Assembly: GCF_001439915.1 (NCBI RefSeq)
Contig: NZ_LMBW01000002.1
Span: 368,830-432,829, forward strand
From: Fredinandcohnia humi
GTDB lineage: Bacteria > Bacillota > Bacilli > Bacillales > Bacillaceae_L
DNA length: 64,000 nt
Reading direction: 5' to 3'
The position numbers and the translations under genes are program-made. Of this stretch, positions 54,306 through 63,929 are shown one piece after another. Every line of letters starts with the position of its first letter. Within the stretch, counting starts at the first letter, position 1. The notes under the pieces were generated by a model, which was given only the letters and a program-made list of their open reading frames with translations, was not told the origin of the DNA and searched no databases.

Positions 54306-55559
54306 TTATTCCAGTTCAGAAATTAATTCTTCAATCTCATACTTCATTGGGTCAAGCTTTACGAGTTCCTTAAATACTTCGATTGCCTCTTGGCGTTTGC
54401 CGTCCTCCATTAAGAAATATCCAAACTCTTCTAAAAACTCTGGAGTTTCTTTAAAAGAAGTATATGCATGACAGTAATGGTTTAATGCATCCGAATATTG
54501 TTCTAATTTATTTTTTGAGTAGGCAAGATCCCACTCGAATTGTTCATCAACCTCACCATAACTCATGACAGAATTAAGGCATTCCACAACATCCTCAAAT
54601 CTTTCTTCTCGAAGCAAGAACTTTGACAACTGTATGGTTGCTTCCACATATCCTGGATCGATTCCCACAGCTGCACGAAGATATTTTTCCGTATTTTCCT
54701 TATCACCTAGCATCATAGCTATTTTGCCAGCATAGAAATTAAGCTCTTTATTGAACGATTCCACTTCAAGCCCTTCTAATAAGACCATAAAGCTTTCCTT
54801 GTTGCTTGCCTCTTCTTCATATGCCTTTGCAAGATATAAATAAAGAGAACCATAGTCCGGGTCAAGTTCCTTTAGTCGACCCAGAACCTCAATTGCTTTC
54901 TTATAATACTTTGCTTGATATGCTGTTACACCATAACCAAACAATGTATTGCTGTCTTCTTGTTTTTTGATGGCTTCCTCATAATAGGGAAGAGCTTCTT
55001 CAAATTTACCTGTTGTACTATAACTTTCCGCAATTCGAGCGTTGACATTTACACCTGCTACTTCATCATTTTGCTGTAAAACCTTCTCATAATACGGAAT
55101 ACTTTTGTTGTATTCGCCATGACTTGAATACAATTCGGCTAAAGCAAAGTCAATTATCGTTTCATCATCTGATTTTTCCTTTGCCAACAGCAGCTTTTGT
55201 TCACTAACTTCATATAAACCCTGCATTTGGAATAAATCAGCTTGTAAAACTAAGGATTCTAAGTATACAGGGTCTTCTTCAGCAATTTGTTCCAGAATCT
55301 CAATTGCTTTCTCTTCCATATCAAGATCAATCAGGATTTCTGCTAAAAAAATAAATAATTCGCCTTCGTCAGGGTATCGAGATATTAATTCTTCAACGAT
55401 TTCTTTTGCATCATCGACAAAACCCCATTTAAAGTAATTTTCAGCGATTGTGTATTTCACGTCATCATTTGAGTATTCTCTAAGCTTTTTTAAGGCTTTG
55501 AGCCCTTCTTCTACCTTTCCATCTTCCACTAGCTGAATTGCATTCTCTAATTTATGCAT
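54306..55559 (-). CDS. ypiA: TPR-repeat protein YpiA
   Basis: 417-aa acidic protein built of about ten tetratricopeptide repeats over nearly its whole length, e.g. LFIFLAEILIDLDMEEKAIE and NTLFGYGVTAYQAKYYKKAI. TPR arrays bind partner proteins; YpiA's partner is unproven. GAGGAG lies nine bases before the ATG. It follows the next upstream gene by 20 bases, so they are co-transcribed. Confidence 0.9.
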   Translation of the reverse strand: MHKLENAIQLVEDGKVEEGLKALKKLREYSNDDVKYTIAENYFKWGFVDDAKEIVEELISRYPDEGELFIFLAEILIDLDMEEKAIEILEQIAEEDPVYLESLVLQADLFQMQGLYEVSEQKLLLAKEKSDDETIIDFALAELYSSHGEYNKSIPYYEKVLQQNDEVAGVNVNARIAESYSTTGKFEEALPYYEEAIKKQEDSNTLFGYGVTAYQAKYYKKAIEVLGRLKELDPDYGSLYLYLAKAYEEEASNKESFMVLLEGLEVESFNKELNFYAGKIAMMLGDKENTEKYLRAAVGIDPGYVEATIQLSKFLLREERFEDVVECLNSVMSYGEVDEQFEWDLAYSKNKLEQYSDALNHYCHAYTSFKETPEFLEEFGYFLMEDGKRQEAIEVFKELVKLDPMKYEIEELISELE

Positions 55560-55578
55560 GAATTATAACTCCTCATAT

Positions 55579-56517
55579 CTATCTCTCATTCACCAATACG
55601 TCATTATCATAGGAAGATACAAAAAAACCAGGTTTTTTTACTTTACATTCATTACCAAATCCGGAACGAAAGTATACCTTAGCTTCTATTTTTGTGAAAT
55701 TCCCCTTGTGCATGGTGATAGTAGGTATAAGATTATGATAATCGAGAGTTGGCTTTTCATCAACTGAATAGCTTATTAAATCATGTTCATACAGATTGTA
55801 ATCCAGTTCCCCGCCAACGCGAATATCGCCTTTATCAGGGTATATGCCAATCTTTTTTAACATATCCATGGAAAGTGGCTCATTCTCACTTGGACAGACT
55901 GGGATTGTCGGAATTCGATTATCCTCAGTAATTTCTCTCCAAATCATTTCCTTTCGACTATTATTAAAAACAGTTTTCTCTTTCATCTTCCACTCAGGGA
56001 TGATTGGAATTTGATAAGAATGATAGGCTTCCCTTATCCAGCCCCATGGTACTTTGTATAAATCATCGACTTTATTAATGGTGACAATGATAACCGGAAT
56101 TTTTTTTCGTCTACATGCCACAAGGAAAGCTGGCGTTAAGCTTTCAAGTGGAATACGAATACCTAAATAATAGTCAATTGGACTATTTAAGAGAAAATGT
56201 CTTGTATTTTTGAGTGAATCGGCTATTTCATTTTCATTTTTCACATCACTCATCACAAGTAAGGTTGTACAACCTTTACTCAGATAGTTTTCAGTCATTT
56301 CTTTTTTAAAAGATTGAAATGAATGTTCCTTCGTAAATGAGTAATTCATCATGACATGTCCAGGTGTTAATAAATATTGCGATAAGTTCGTTTTCATAAA
56401 AGAATGTCTTTTGAGGTTTTTATTCATATAATCAACACGCTGATTTTTTATAAGAAGCGAGCATGTAATGACCTTATTATTCTTTAGGACATTCGCTTTT
56501 TCTAATATATATGGCAT
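55579..56517 (-). CDS. Amidohydrolase-like protein lacking metal ligands, unknown
   Basis: 312-aa protein that starts MPYILEKANVLKNNKVITCS, followed by LLTPGHVMMNYSFTKEH. This resembles the N-terminal beta-sandwich and the TPG-start of amidohydrolases (usually TPGxIDxHxH), but the HxH metal pair is replaced by MMNYS. No other metal ligands (downstream His, Asp) are obvious. It may be a degenerate, non-catalytic member, or a distinct family with chance similarity. AAGGAG supports the start. Between aroA and ypiA; I know of no B. subtilis equivalent here. Confidence 0.55.
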   Translation of the reverse strand: MPYILEKANVLKNNKVITCSLLIKNQRVDYMNKNLKRHSFMKTNLSQYLLTPGHVMMNYSFTKEHSFQSFKKEMTENYLSKGCTTLLVMSDVKNENEIADSLKNTRHFLLNSPIDYYLGIRIPLESLTPAFLVACRRKKIPVIIVTINKVDDLYKVPWGWIREAYHSYQIPIIPEWKMKEKTVFNNSRKEMIWREITEDNRIPTIPVCPSENEPLSMDMLKKIGIYPDKGDIRVGGELDYNLYEHDLISYSVDEKPTLDYHNLIPTITMHKGNFTKIEAKVYFRSGFGNECKVKKPGFFVSSYDNDVLVNER

Positions 56518-56614
56518 CCAACCTCTCCTTTCGCATATGAGTGTACAATTCTCTTTAAGACAAGCTATGCAAAAAGTGGCTGATGTATGTTAGTTTTTCG
56601 TCCATTTAACCCTT

Positions 56615-56647
56615 AAAAACCCATGGATTTTAGTTTCCATGGGTTTT
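56615..56647 (-). terminator. Terminator of aroA
   Basis: AAAACCCATGG/CCATGGGTTTT stem with an 11-base loop and T-run on the minus strand, separating the aromatic cluster from the genes after it. Confidence 0.88.
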
Positions 56648-56652
56648 ACGTG

Positions 56653-57951
56653 TTATTTTTCTTCAATTAGTAAATCAAGATGCTCAAAAAAGTTTGGATA
56701 TGAAACAGAAATGGATTCAGAATCTGTAAGGGTTACCTCACTATCCGCAATGCATGCTGCAATAGCGAGCATCATGCCTATTCTATGATCCCCATGACTA
56801 TCTACTTTGCCACCAGTCAACTGTTTCTTTTCACCATAAATAATCATCCCATCATCTGTCGGTTCAATTACTACTCCAAGTTGGGAAAGTTCACCGACAA
56901 CTGTATCAATTCGATTTGTTTCCTTCACTTTTAATTCCGCCGCATCTTTAATAACCGTTTTACCTTGCGCTTGGCTAGCTAATAACGCAATAACTGGAAT
57001 TTCATCAATCAGGCGAGGAATAATGTCCCCACCGATTTCAATCCCGGTTAACTCTGAGGTGTGAATTATTAAGTCAGCAATAGGTTCATTATTCTTGATT
57101 CTTTCGTTTTCAATCTCGAGACGGGCTCCCATCTGAAGTAAAACATCAATAATCCCTGTTCTAGTTGGGTTCATTCCAACATTTTTTAATATAATTCGAC
57201 TGTTTGGCACAATCGCCCCGGCAACGAGGAAAAATGCCGCAGAGGAAATATCTCCAGGGACTAGAATGTTTGTCCCCGACAGCTTCTGACCGCCTTTTAG
57301 CTTAACAGTTAGCCCGTCCTCTTCAAGCTCGCATCCGAAGGCACGGAGCATGCGTTCTGTATGGTCTCTCGATTTATGTGGTTCAGTAACAGAAGTTGTT
57401 CCTTGTGCATGTAATCCCGCTAAAAGAATCGAGGATTTTACTTGTGCACTTGCAACAGGAGAAACATAGTCAATTCCCTGTAGGGAACCTCCACGAATGG
57501 CTAATGGGGTAAAGTTTCCGTCTTCTCTTCCATCTATTTTAGCCCCCATTTGACGCAGTGGCTCAGTAACACGTTTCATTGGCCTTTTCGCAATTGACTC
57601 ATCACCAATCATGCAAGTATGAATGGGCACACCTGAAAGAAGACCCACCATTAATCTTGTGGTTGTTCCTGAGTTGCCAGTATCCAATACCTCGAAAGAT
57701 TCACGAAGCCCATCAAAGCCTGCACCCTCGATCTCTACATGATCCTTGTCCAGTCTAATGTTTACACCAAGTTTTTCAAAACAGCTAATCGTACGTAAAC
57801 AGTCATCCCCTAATAAAAAATTATCCACAATCGTTTTTCCTTGTGCAATGGCTCCAAGCATAATGGAACGATGGGAAATCGATTTATCCCCGGGAATATC
57901 AATTGAACCATTTAAACCATTAATATTAGTACGTAGCTTTAATGAATCCAT
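56653..57951 (-). CDS. aroA: 3-phosphoshikimate 1-carboxyvinyltransferase (EPSP synthase)
   Basis: Makes EPSP from shikimate 3-phosphate and PEP, a step to chorismate. 432 aa, two-domain inside-out barrel. Active-site segments are [20 protein letters not shown] near residue 20, [15 protein letters not shown] near 93, and [13 protein letters not shown] with the catalytic Asp near 315. The frame opens at 57981; the ATG at 57949-57951 has AGGGGTGG and is preferred. Called aroE in old B. subtilis naming. Last gene of the supra-operon. Confidence 0.95.
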   Translation of the reverse strand: MDSLKLRTNINGLNGSIDIPGDKSISHRSIMLGAIAQGKTIVDNFLLGDDCLRTISCFEKLGVNIRLDKDHVEIEGAGFDGLRESFEVLDTGNSGTTTRLMVGLLSGVPIHTCMIGDESIAKRPMKRVTEPLRQMGAKIDGREDGNFTPLAIRGGSLQGIDYVSPVASAQVKSSILLAGLHAQGTTSVTEPHKSRDHTERMLRAFGCELEEDGLTVKLKGGQKLSGTNILVPGDISSAAFFLVAGAIVPNSRIILKNVGMNPTRTGIIDVLLQMGARLEIENERIKNNEPIADLIIHTSELTGIEIGGDIIPRLIDEIPVIALLASQAQGKTVIKDAAELKVKETNRIDTVVGELSQLGVVIEPTDDGMIIYGEKKQLTGGKVDSHGDHRIGMMLAIAACIADSEVTLTDSESISVSYPNFFEHLDLLIEEK

Positions 57952-57980
57952 ATTACCACCCCTAGAAAACATTTTTTCCA

Positions 57981-59093
57981 TTATCCATAATATGTATCAT
58001 AACTGGTCTTGCTTTCAATGCAAACTCTCGCCTTGCCGCGATCCTCGTCACTTTGGAAGCTAATTCTTAGCACTCCATAGATTTCTTCTCTCGTCTCAAT
58101 TATTCTGATATTTGTAATGCTAATTCTTTCCTCTGCAAGAAGTCCTGTAATTTCTGAAACAATACCTGGATAGTCTGGAATATCAACATATAAATCATAA
58201 AAGGAAGGGATTGCACCTTTTGTACGTGTAGGAAGTCCATCTCGAAAATGTTTAGCATCCATAAAATAATCATAAATATGATCAGCATTGCCATTTGCCA
58301 CGAATTTTCTGATTTGTTCCATTTCGTCAATCCATTTTTCAAAAAGGTCTAGCAATACATTCCGATTTTGTAATAATATATCACGCCACATTGATGGATT
58401 ACTAGACGCAATTCTAGTAATATCTCGAAAACCGCCTGCCGCTAATGGACGGACAAGCTCATTTGTCTGACCATATTTTTGCGCCTGATGAACAAGACTT
58501 GCTGCCACAATATGCGGAAAGTGGCTAATCACACCCGCGACACGGTCATGCTCTTCTGGAGTCATCATTACAAAATTTGCTTTTGTTCCGTTTAATAAGG
58601 CTTTTAACTGTTCAACAGCTAATTTACTGGAAGGCGCCTCATTATGAGGGGTAAAAATATAAAAAGCATTTTCAAATAAATGTTCCTTTGCAGCAACAAC
58701 CCCGCTTTTATGGGAACCAGCCATCGGATGTCCGCCGACAAAGGTGACACCAAGATTTCCAAAAATCGAATCGGCAATTTGAACAATTTGTTGTTTCGTA
58801 CTTCCCACATCTGTTACAATGACATCTTTTTTTAGTGTATAGGAACTAAGTTCATGAATAATGTCAACGGTTTGTTTGACCGGAACTGATATGAAAATAT
58901 AGTCACATGTATGTACAAAATCCTCTAACTCAAATACAGCTTCATCAATCACCTTCAATGTTTTAGCTAGTAGTGATGATTCTTTATTACTGTCAAAACC
59001 GTATATAGTAGCATTCGGATGTTCTTTCTTTATAGCAAGCGCAATTGAACCCCCAATTAAGCCAAGTCCAATCACAAGCACGTTTGTTTTCAT
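57981..59093 (-). CDS. tyrA: Prephenate dehydrogenase TyrA with ACT domain
   Basis: NAD-dependent conversion of prephenate to hydroxyphenylpyruvate in tyrosine synthesis. 370 aa. The Rossmann start [17 protein letters not shown] and the catalytic His in [11 protein letters not shown] are visible. A C-terminal ACT domain (about 298-368, [20 protein letters not shown]) suggests tyrosine feedback. It lies between hisC and aroA; repeat B separates it from hisC. Confidence 0.95.
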   Translation of the reverse strand: MKTNVLVIGLGLIGGSIALAIKKEHPNATIYGFDSNKESSLLAKTLKVIDEAVFELEDFVHTCDYIFISVPVKQTVDIIHELSSYTLKKDVIVTDVGSTKQQIVQIADSIFGNLGVTFVGGHPMAGSHKSGVVAAKEHLFENAFYIFTPHNEAPSSKLAVEQLKALLNGTKANFVMMTPEEHDRVAGVISHFPHIVAASLVHQAQKYGQTNELVRPLAAGGFRDITRIASSNPSMWRDILLQNRNVLLDLFEKWIDEMEQIRKFVANGNADHIYDYFMDAKHFRDGLPTRTKGAIPSFYDLYVDIPDYPGIVSEITGLLAEERISITNIRIIETREEIYGVLRISFQSDEDRGKARVCIESKTSYDTYYG

Positions 59094-59113
59094 ACTATCA
59101 CCACCGTAATATA

Positions 59114-59236
59114 GAAAAGCGCAAGGCGCCCGCTAATCGGCGACAAGCATAAGACGAGCGCTGACAGAAGGTGTTTTTTACCTTCCGAAGCGATTGGCTT
59201 ATGACCTCGAGCCGATGGCGCCTGGAGCTAGACAAT
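59114..59236 (+). repeat. A-family repeat, full copy B
   Basis: Nearly identical to the 26505 copy: starts GAAAAGCGCAAGGCGCCC, ends GGCGCCTGGAGCTAGACAA. Differences include T-to-C in the left end and C-to-G near the right. Located between tyrA and hisC inside the supra-operon. It is the only A copy not directly after a stop codon, apart from the remnant at 3198. Confidence 0.85.
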
Positions 59237-59253
59237 AAAATAGGAAAATCGTT

Positions 59254-59279
59254 ATGGGGGTTACACGCCAACCCCCATA
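59254..59279 (-). terminator. Hairpin after hisC
   Basis: TATGGGGGTT/AACCCCCATA stem with a GGCGTG loop, starting four bases after the hisC stop. No long T-run (ACGATTTTCC), so termination may be partial. Confidence 0.65.
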
Positions 59280-59282
59280 GTC

Positions 59283-60380
59283 TTAGTTCTTTTGATTTTT
59301 TAGCATTTCTGTAAGTAAAGCTATGAGTTCACTATTTTGTTCCTGTGTGCCGACTGTTATTCGAACACAAGTTGGATAGCCTAAAGGATTTCCAGAGCGA
59401 ACAATGAAGCCACGTTCCAATAAATAGTGAAACACAGTATCCCCTGGTTGTTCAAAATTAATCAAAATGAAATTTCCGAACGATGGATAATAAACTAAAT
59501 TATTTTCCTTACAGAATGTATAGAACTGTTGCAGGCCTTTTTTATTTTTTTCAACATAAGTTGAAATGAAATCTTGATCATCCAATGCAGCCGCCGCTGC
59601 CAGTTGACCAACACGGTTGGAATTGAACGGCTGACGTACAGGCTCAATTTTGTTAATAAAATCACTATTTCCAATCGCGTACCCTACACGCAGTCCACCA
59701 AGCCCATATGCCTTTGAAAAAGTTCTTAATATGAGTAGGTTGGGATAATCATTTAATAAAGCAACTGTATTCGGATAATCCTTTTCATTCGCAGCAAACT
59801 CATAATAGGCTTCATCCATGATAATAAGAACATGGCTTGGCACTTGTTTTAAAAACGCATGTAGCTTTTCTGTGCTTACGTACACACCTGTTGGGTTGTT
59901 TGGTGAGCATACCCAGACAATTTCCGTATTCTCATCTATTTGCCCGAGCATTCCATTAAGATCATGATGGCCATCAATTAGCTCAACCTCTCGAACCTCG
60001 GCTCCTTCAATAATGGCATTATGCTTATACTGGGAAAAAGATGGATTCGCCATAACTGTGTTTTTCCCAGGTGCAAGTAATGCAGTCGTAATAATATGAA
60101 TAACATCATCAGACCCATTTCCGAAAAGAAGCTGTGTGCCATCCACACCTAAATGCTTTGCAAGCTTTTCTCGTAACACAGTGGCATAGCCATCTGGGTA
60201 AATTGCAAATGAATCTAGGCTGTTTTTTACCGCTTCTTTTGCTTGGTCTGAGCAACCATATGGGTTTTCATTTGAAGCTAATTTCACAATTTTTTCTAAT
60301 CCATATTCTTTTTTCACTTCTTCAATCGGTTTTCCAGGTTGATATGGTTTTAGATCTAATAACTGTTCCTTGATATTCAT
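59283..60380 (-). CDS. hisC: Histidinol-phosphate / aromatic aminotransferase
   Basis: PLP-dependent class I/II aminotransferase used in histidine and in phenylalanine/tyrosine synthesis when encoded within the aromatic cluster. 365 aa. The PLP lysine is in [17 protein letters not shown] near residue 220. ASNENPYG and [10 protein letters not shown] are family motifs. It sits between trpA and tyrA, the standard Bacillus arrangement. Repeat R6 separates it from trpA. Confidence 0.94.
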   Translation of the reverse strand: MNIKEQLLDLKPYQPGKPIEEVKKEYGLEKIVKLASNENPYGCSDQAKEAVKNSLDSFAIYPDGYATVLREKLAKHLGVDGTQLLFGNGSDDVIHIITTALLAPGKNTVMANPSFSQYKHNAIIEGAEVREVELIDGHHDLNGMLGQIDENTEIVWVCSPNNPTGVYVSTEKLHAFLKQVPSHVLIIMDEAYYEFAANEKDYPNTVALLNDYPNLLILRTFSKAYGLGGLRVGYAIGNSDFINKIEPVRQPFNSNRVGQLAAAAALDDQDFISTYVEKNKKGLQQFYTFCKENNLVYYPSFGNFILINFEQPGDTVFHYLLERGFIVRSGNPLGYPTCVRITVGTQEQNSELIALLTEMLKNQKN

Positions 60381-60403
60381 CTGAAGCTACACCTCTTATT
60401 ATA

Positions 60404-60537
60404 ATCAAATGCGCCTTGGCGTATTTGCGCCCGATTTTTTTCGGGCACGCTCGAAAAGTTTCCTTTGAAAAATCGTGGCATCCGCCGGAGGCTTTAACTT
60501 AATTCAGAGAAGTTAGGACTTCTCCTGAATTAAGTTA
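60404..60537 (+). repeat. R-family repeat R6, short form, overlapping the trpA 3' end
   Basis: Begins ATCAAATGCGCC just upstream of hisC and ends in hairpin AACTTAATTCAG-AGAAGT/ACTTCT-CTGAATTAAGTT (60497-60537). The trpA stop codon (60513-60515) is in the loop, so the last eight trpA codons come from the repeat. It lacks the two central stems. Confidence 0.85.
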
Positions 60538-61337
60538 ATAGGATGAAGTACATCACTTACAAAGTTTTTAAAATGATATAGGGCGGCAGCTCTTGTTTCC
60601 TCATTTACTAACTCCGGTAGATGCTCTTCAATCTTTTGAATAAGAGCACTTCCCATGATAACCCCATCACAATGGTCTTTAAGTGCTTCTACGTGGGAGG
60701 AATTTGAGATACCAAACCCAACCGCTACAGGTATATCGCTATAGCGTTTTACCTCTTGTAAAAATGAGTATACCTCATTATTCAGTGAATTTCGAACACC
60801 TGTAACACCAAGAGATGAAACGCAGTATATAAACCCTTGTGCTTGTGAGGCGATTTTTTCAATCCGACCTGAAGAAGTTGGAGCAACAAGAGAGATAAAT
60901 GTCAAACCCTCATTCTCACATTTTCTTCTGAGGTCTTCACTTTCTTCAAAAGGAAGGTCTGGTACAAGCAAACCGTCTATACCATTTTGTCGCGCTAAAG
61001 CGAAAAAGTTTTCTTCTCCTAATTGTAGCACAGGATTGTAATAGGTAAAGATAATTACAGGAATTTTCAATCCTTTTTTTCTCATTTCCGATACAAGTTT
61101 CATCGAATTTTCCAGTGTAACTCCATTTTTCAATGCTCGAGCGGAGGCTCTTTGAATAACAGGTCCGTCTGCTAATGGATCTGAATATGGAATTCCTAGT
61201 TCAAGGATGGAAGCACCTGCCTCTTGCAAGGAAAGTGCGATTTCAATCGTCACATCTGGATGTGGATCACCTGCAACAATAAATGGAATAAATAATTTTT
61301 TAGCCTTGGGCAATCGGTTCGTAAAGGTTGTGTTCAT
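60513..61337 (-). CDS. trpA: Tryptophan synthase alpha subunit
   Basis: Cleaves indole-3-glycerol phosphate to indole and G3P. 274 aa TIM barrel. Catalytic Glu and Asp are in [19 protein letters not shown]. Glycine loops VAVGFGISN and [11 protein letters not shown] bind phosphate. The ATG lies within the trpB end (38-base overlap) after GGAGC. The C-terminal residues INLIQEKS are encoded by the end of repeat R6, so this end differs from relatives. Confidence 0.95.
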   Translation of the reverse strand: MNTTFTNRLPKAKKLFIPFIVAGDPHPDVTIEIALSLQEAGASILELGIPYSDPLADGPVIQRASARALKNGVTLENSMKLVSEMRKKGLKIPVIIFTYYNPVLQLGEENFFALARQNGIDGLLVPDLPFEESEDLRRKCENEGLTFISLVAPTSSGRIEKIASQAQGFIYCVSSLGVTGVRNSLNNEVYSFLQEVKRYSDIPVAVGFGISNSSHVEALKDHCDGVIMGSALIQKIEEHLPELVNEETRAAALYHFKNFVSDVLHPINLIQEKS

Positions 61338-62532
61338 TTGTAGCTCCTCCTTCGTCTAGGTGTGTCATGAGTGAATGGACATCCTTGTCGCCACGACCGG
61401 ACAAACAAACAAGAATGGATTCTTCTGGTGACATTTCTTTCGCCATTTGGATTGCTTTTGCCATCGCATGTGCAGACTCAATAGCTGGAATAATTCCTTC
61501 GATACGAGTGAGCATTTGTAAAGCATCAAGTGCTTCATTATCTGTTACACTTTCATATTTTACTCTTCCGTTATCGGCAAGATAAGCGTGTTCAGGACCA
61601 ACTCCCGGATAATCAAGACCAGCAGATATAGAATATGGTTCCGTAATTTGACCGTGCTCATCTTGAAGAAGAAATGTAAGCGATCCGTGAATAACTCCTT
61701 TAGTTCCTTTTGTAATTGTTGCAGCATGTAAGGATGTATCAACACCCTTTCCTGCAGCCTCAGCACCGACTAAACGTACATCATCATTTAAAAATGGATA
61801 GAACATGCCCATTGCATTACTACCGCCGCCAACACAGGCAACGATTGCAGTAGGCAGCTCATTTTCGCGCTTTAGGAATTGTTCTCTTGCCTCATCACCA
61901 ATGATTCGTTGGAAATCACGGACCATTTTTGGATATGGATGTGGACCAACGACTGATCCAATCATATAGTAGTGATCTTCACAATGCTGCACCCAGTAAC
62001 GAATCGCTTCGTTAGTTGCATCCTTCAATGTTTGGTTACCACTAGTAGCTGGAATCACTTCAGCACCTAAAAGTCTCATTCGGAATACATTAAGCTTTTG
62101 TCTTTCAATGTCCTCTACGCCCATAAAAACCTTACATTCCAATCCAAATTTAGCTGCAACTGTCGCAGCAGCTACACCGTGCTGACCAGCTCCCGTTTCA
62201 GCGATTATCTTTTTCTTTCCCATTCTTTTTGCAAGGAGAGCTTGACCAATTGCATTGTTTATTTTGTGGGCTCCGGTATGATTTAAGTCCTCACGCTTCA
62301 AAAAGATTTTCGCTCCGCCGAGTTCTTTCGTTAAATGATCAGCATATGTAAGAGCTGTTGGTCTACCTGAATATTCTTTTAAAATACGAATATATTCTTT
62401 ATGAAATTCCTCATCCCGGTAAGCTTCTTCCAATGCCGTTTCAATTTCTTCTAATGGCTTCATCAATGTTTCAGGAACAAATTTACCCCCAAAATCACCG
62501 AATCTCCCATTTGCATTAGGTACGTTCAACAC
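61300..62532 (-). CDS. trpB: Tryptophan synthase beta subunit
   Basis: PLP enzyme condensing indole with serine. 410 aa. PLP lysine is in [19 protein letters not shown] near residue 87. The phosphate loop [13 protein letters not shown] and GRGDKDVH near the end are conserved. The start is a GTG at 62532, overlapping trpF by 17 bases; GGTGG is a modest ribosome site. Forms the channelled complex with TrpA. Confidence 0.95.
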   Translation of the reverse strand: MLNVPNANGRFGDFGGKFVPETLMKPLEEIETALEEAYRDEEFHKEYIRILKEYSGRPTALTYADHLTKELGGAKIFLKREDLNHTGAHKINNAIGQALLAKRMGKKKIIAETGAGQHGVAAATVAAKFGLECKVFMGVEDIERQKLNVFRMRLLGAEVIPATSGNQTLKDATNEAIRYWVQHCEDHYYMIGSVVGPHPYPKMVRDFQRIIGDEAREQFLKRENELPTAIVACVGGGSNAMGMFYPFLNDDVRLVGAEAAGKGVDTSLHAATITKGTKGVIHGSLTFLLQDEHGQITEPYSISAGLDYPGVGPEHAYLADNGRVKYESVTDNEALDALQMLTRIEGIIPAIESAHAMAKAIQMAKEMSPEESILVCLSGRGDKDVHSLMTHLDEGGATNEHNLYEPIAQG

Positions 62533-63169
62533 ATTTATCCACCCATTTCTCTATAGTTTGTATGATTGTGTGGTCTTTTTTACCTTCATGTTCGATTCCA
62601 CTGGAGATATCAAATCCATCAATCTCATAGCTTAGAAGATTTTCGATATTGTTCGAATCAATTCCGCCCGCTATGAAACAAGGAACACCCTGTTTTCTTG
62701 CTTCTTGCTGATAGATTGGGATGACCTTCCATTCAAACGAAATACCAGAGCCACCCCACAAATTCGCAACCTTTGTATCAACGACATACCCATCGGCAAC
62801 ACCAGCAAACTCCTTCATCGTCCCCGGACCTTGCTTATCATGATGAATGACCTTCCAAACATGTACGCCAGTTTTGTTTTTTACTCGTTTAATAAAATCA
62901 ACCGATTCTGTCCCGTGGCATTGAATGACGGATAATGGGACATTTTCCAATACCGTTTCGATTTCTTTTAGCTCCGCATTCACAAAGATCCCGACCGTTT
63001 TTTTATCTTGTATATCCACTTTTTTCAACCAGTTATTTACATCATCAGGATGTACTTTACGTTGACTGTTTGCAAATATAAAACCGATATAATGAGCTTT
63101 GCTTTTCGCAACCACCTGTACATCCTCAAATGAAGTATTTCCGCAATATTTAATGAGAGGCTGCAGCAT
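62516..63169 (-). CDS. trpF: Phosphoribosylanthranilate isomerase TrpF
   Basis: Amadori rearrangement in tryptophan synthesis. 217 aa TIM barrel with [13 protein letters not shown] at the start (catalytic Cys) and the Asp in [14 protein letters not shown]-terminal [10 protein letters not shown] and [14 protein letters not shown] bind phosphate. The frame begins at a TTG at 63184; GGAGAGG favours the ATG at 63167-63169. Overlaps trpC by 20 bases. Confidence 0.94.
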   Translation of the reverse strand: MLQPLIKYCGNTSFEDVQVVAKSKAHYIGFIFANSQRKVHPDDVNNWLKKVDIQDKKTVGIFVNAELKEIETVLENVPLSVIQCHGTESVDFIKRVKNKTGVHVWKVIHHDKQGPGTMKEFAGVADGYVVDTKVANLWGGSGISFEWKVIPIYQQEARKQGVPCFIAGGIDSNNIENLLSYEIDGFDISSGIEHEGKKDHTIIQTIEKWVDKCVERT

Positions 63170-63929
63170 TTGGAACCTCTCCAAACATTTGCTTAATCCC
63201 GATCCCAGGGGATATTGCCTTCATAAAAGCTTCCCCGATCAAAGCAGCCTTTGCTCCATATCGAATGATGTCTTTAATATCCTGTGGAGTGTGAATTCCA
63301 CTTTCACTTACGATAAGACTATCTGAAGGAGCATCCTTTGCGATTTCTTCAGTATGGGTAATTGAAGTTTCAAATATTTTCAAATTTCGATTATTAATAC
63401 CGAGAATTTTTGGGGTAAAAATACCGCAAACCTGTTCCAGTGTTTCCCGGGAATGGACTTCAATTAAACACTCTAAGCCTCTTTCATAAGCCTCACAATA
63501 ATATTCATGTAATTGAGTGGGAGTGAGTGCTTCTCCAATTAGCAAAATGACATCGGCACCGATTTTTTCACTTTGTTTAATTTGTTTTGCATCCACAATG
63601 AAATCTTTACGTAACACAGGGATGTTAACGTTCTTCTTAATGTCCATTAAATAGTTGATTGAGCCTTGAAAAAATCGTTCATCTGTTAACACAGATATAG
63701 CATCCGCTCGCGCTTCCTCGTATTCAGCCGCGATGGAGACAGGTTGAAAATCCTCTCGTATGACACCTTTTGATGGTGATGCTTTTTTCACCTCAGCAAT
63801 GATGCCCAGTGAACGATTTGGAGTTGTAAGCGCGTCATATAAAGACTTTCGCTCAACCTCACAATCTATTTCCGGATAGTTTATGTTTTCCACTTCTATT
63901 TTCTTTTGTTCAAGGATTTTATTAAGCAT
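63150..63929 (-). CDS. trpC: Indole-3-glycerol phosphate synthase TrpC
   Basis: Ring closure step in tryptophan synthesis. 259 aa TIM barrel. IAEVKKASPSKGVIREDF holds a catalytic Lys. LRKDFIVDAKQI and LGINNRNLKIF are conserved. SESGIHTPQD binds phosphate. The ATG at 63927-63929 follows GAGGTGGAG. A GTG at 63944 is in the ribosome site and not used. Overlaps the trpD stop by eight bases. Confidence 0.94.
   Translation of the reverse strand: MLNKILEQKKIEVENINYPEIDCEVERKSLYDALTTPNRSLGIIAEVKKASPSKGVIREDFQPVSIAAEYEEARADAISVLTDERFFQGSINYLMDIKKNVNIPVLRKDFIVDAKQIKQSEKIGADVILLIGEALTPTQLHEYYCEAYERGLECLIEVHSRETLEQVCGIFTPKILGINNRNLKIFETSITHTEEIAKDAPSDSLIVSESGIHTPQDIKDIIRYGAKAALIGEAFMKAISPGIGIKQMFGEVPNAAASH

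Noticed and set aside
39262-60537. CRISPR array made of the R repeats
   Set aside because: Copies are kilobases apart, 76-249 bases long, and in intergenic spaces; there are no short regular spacers.
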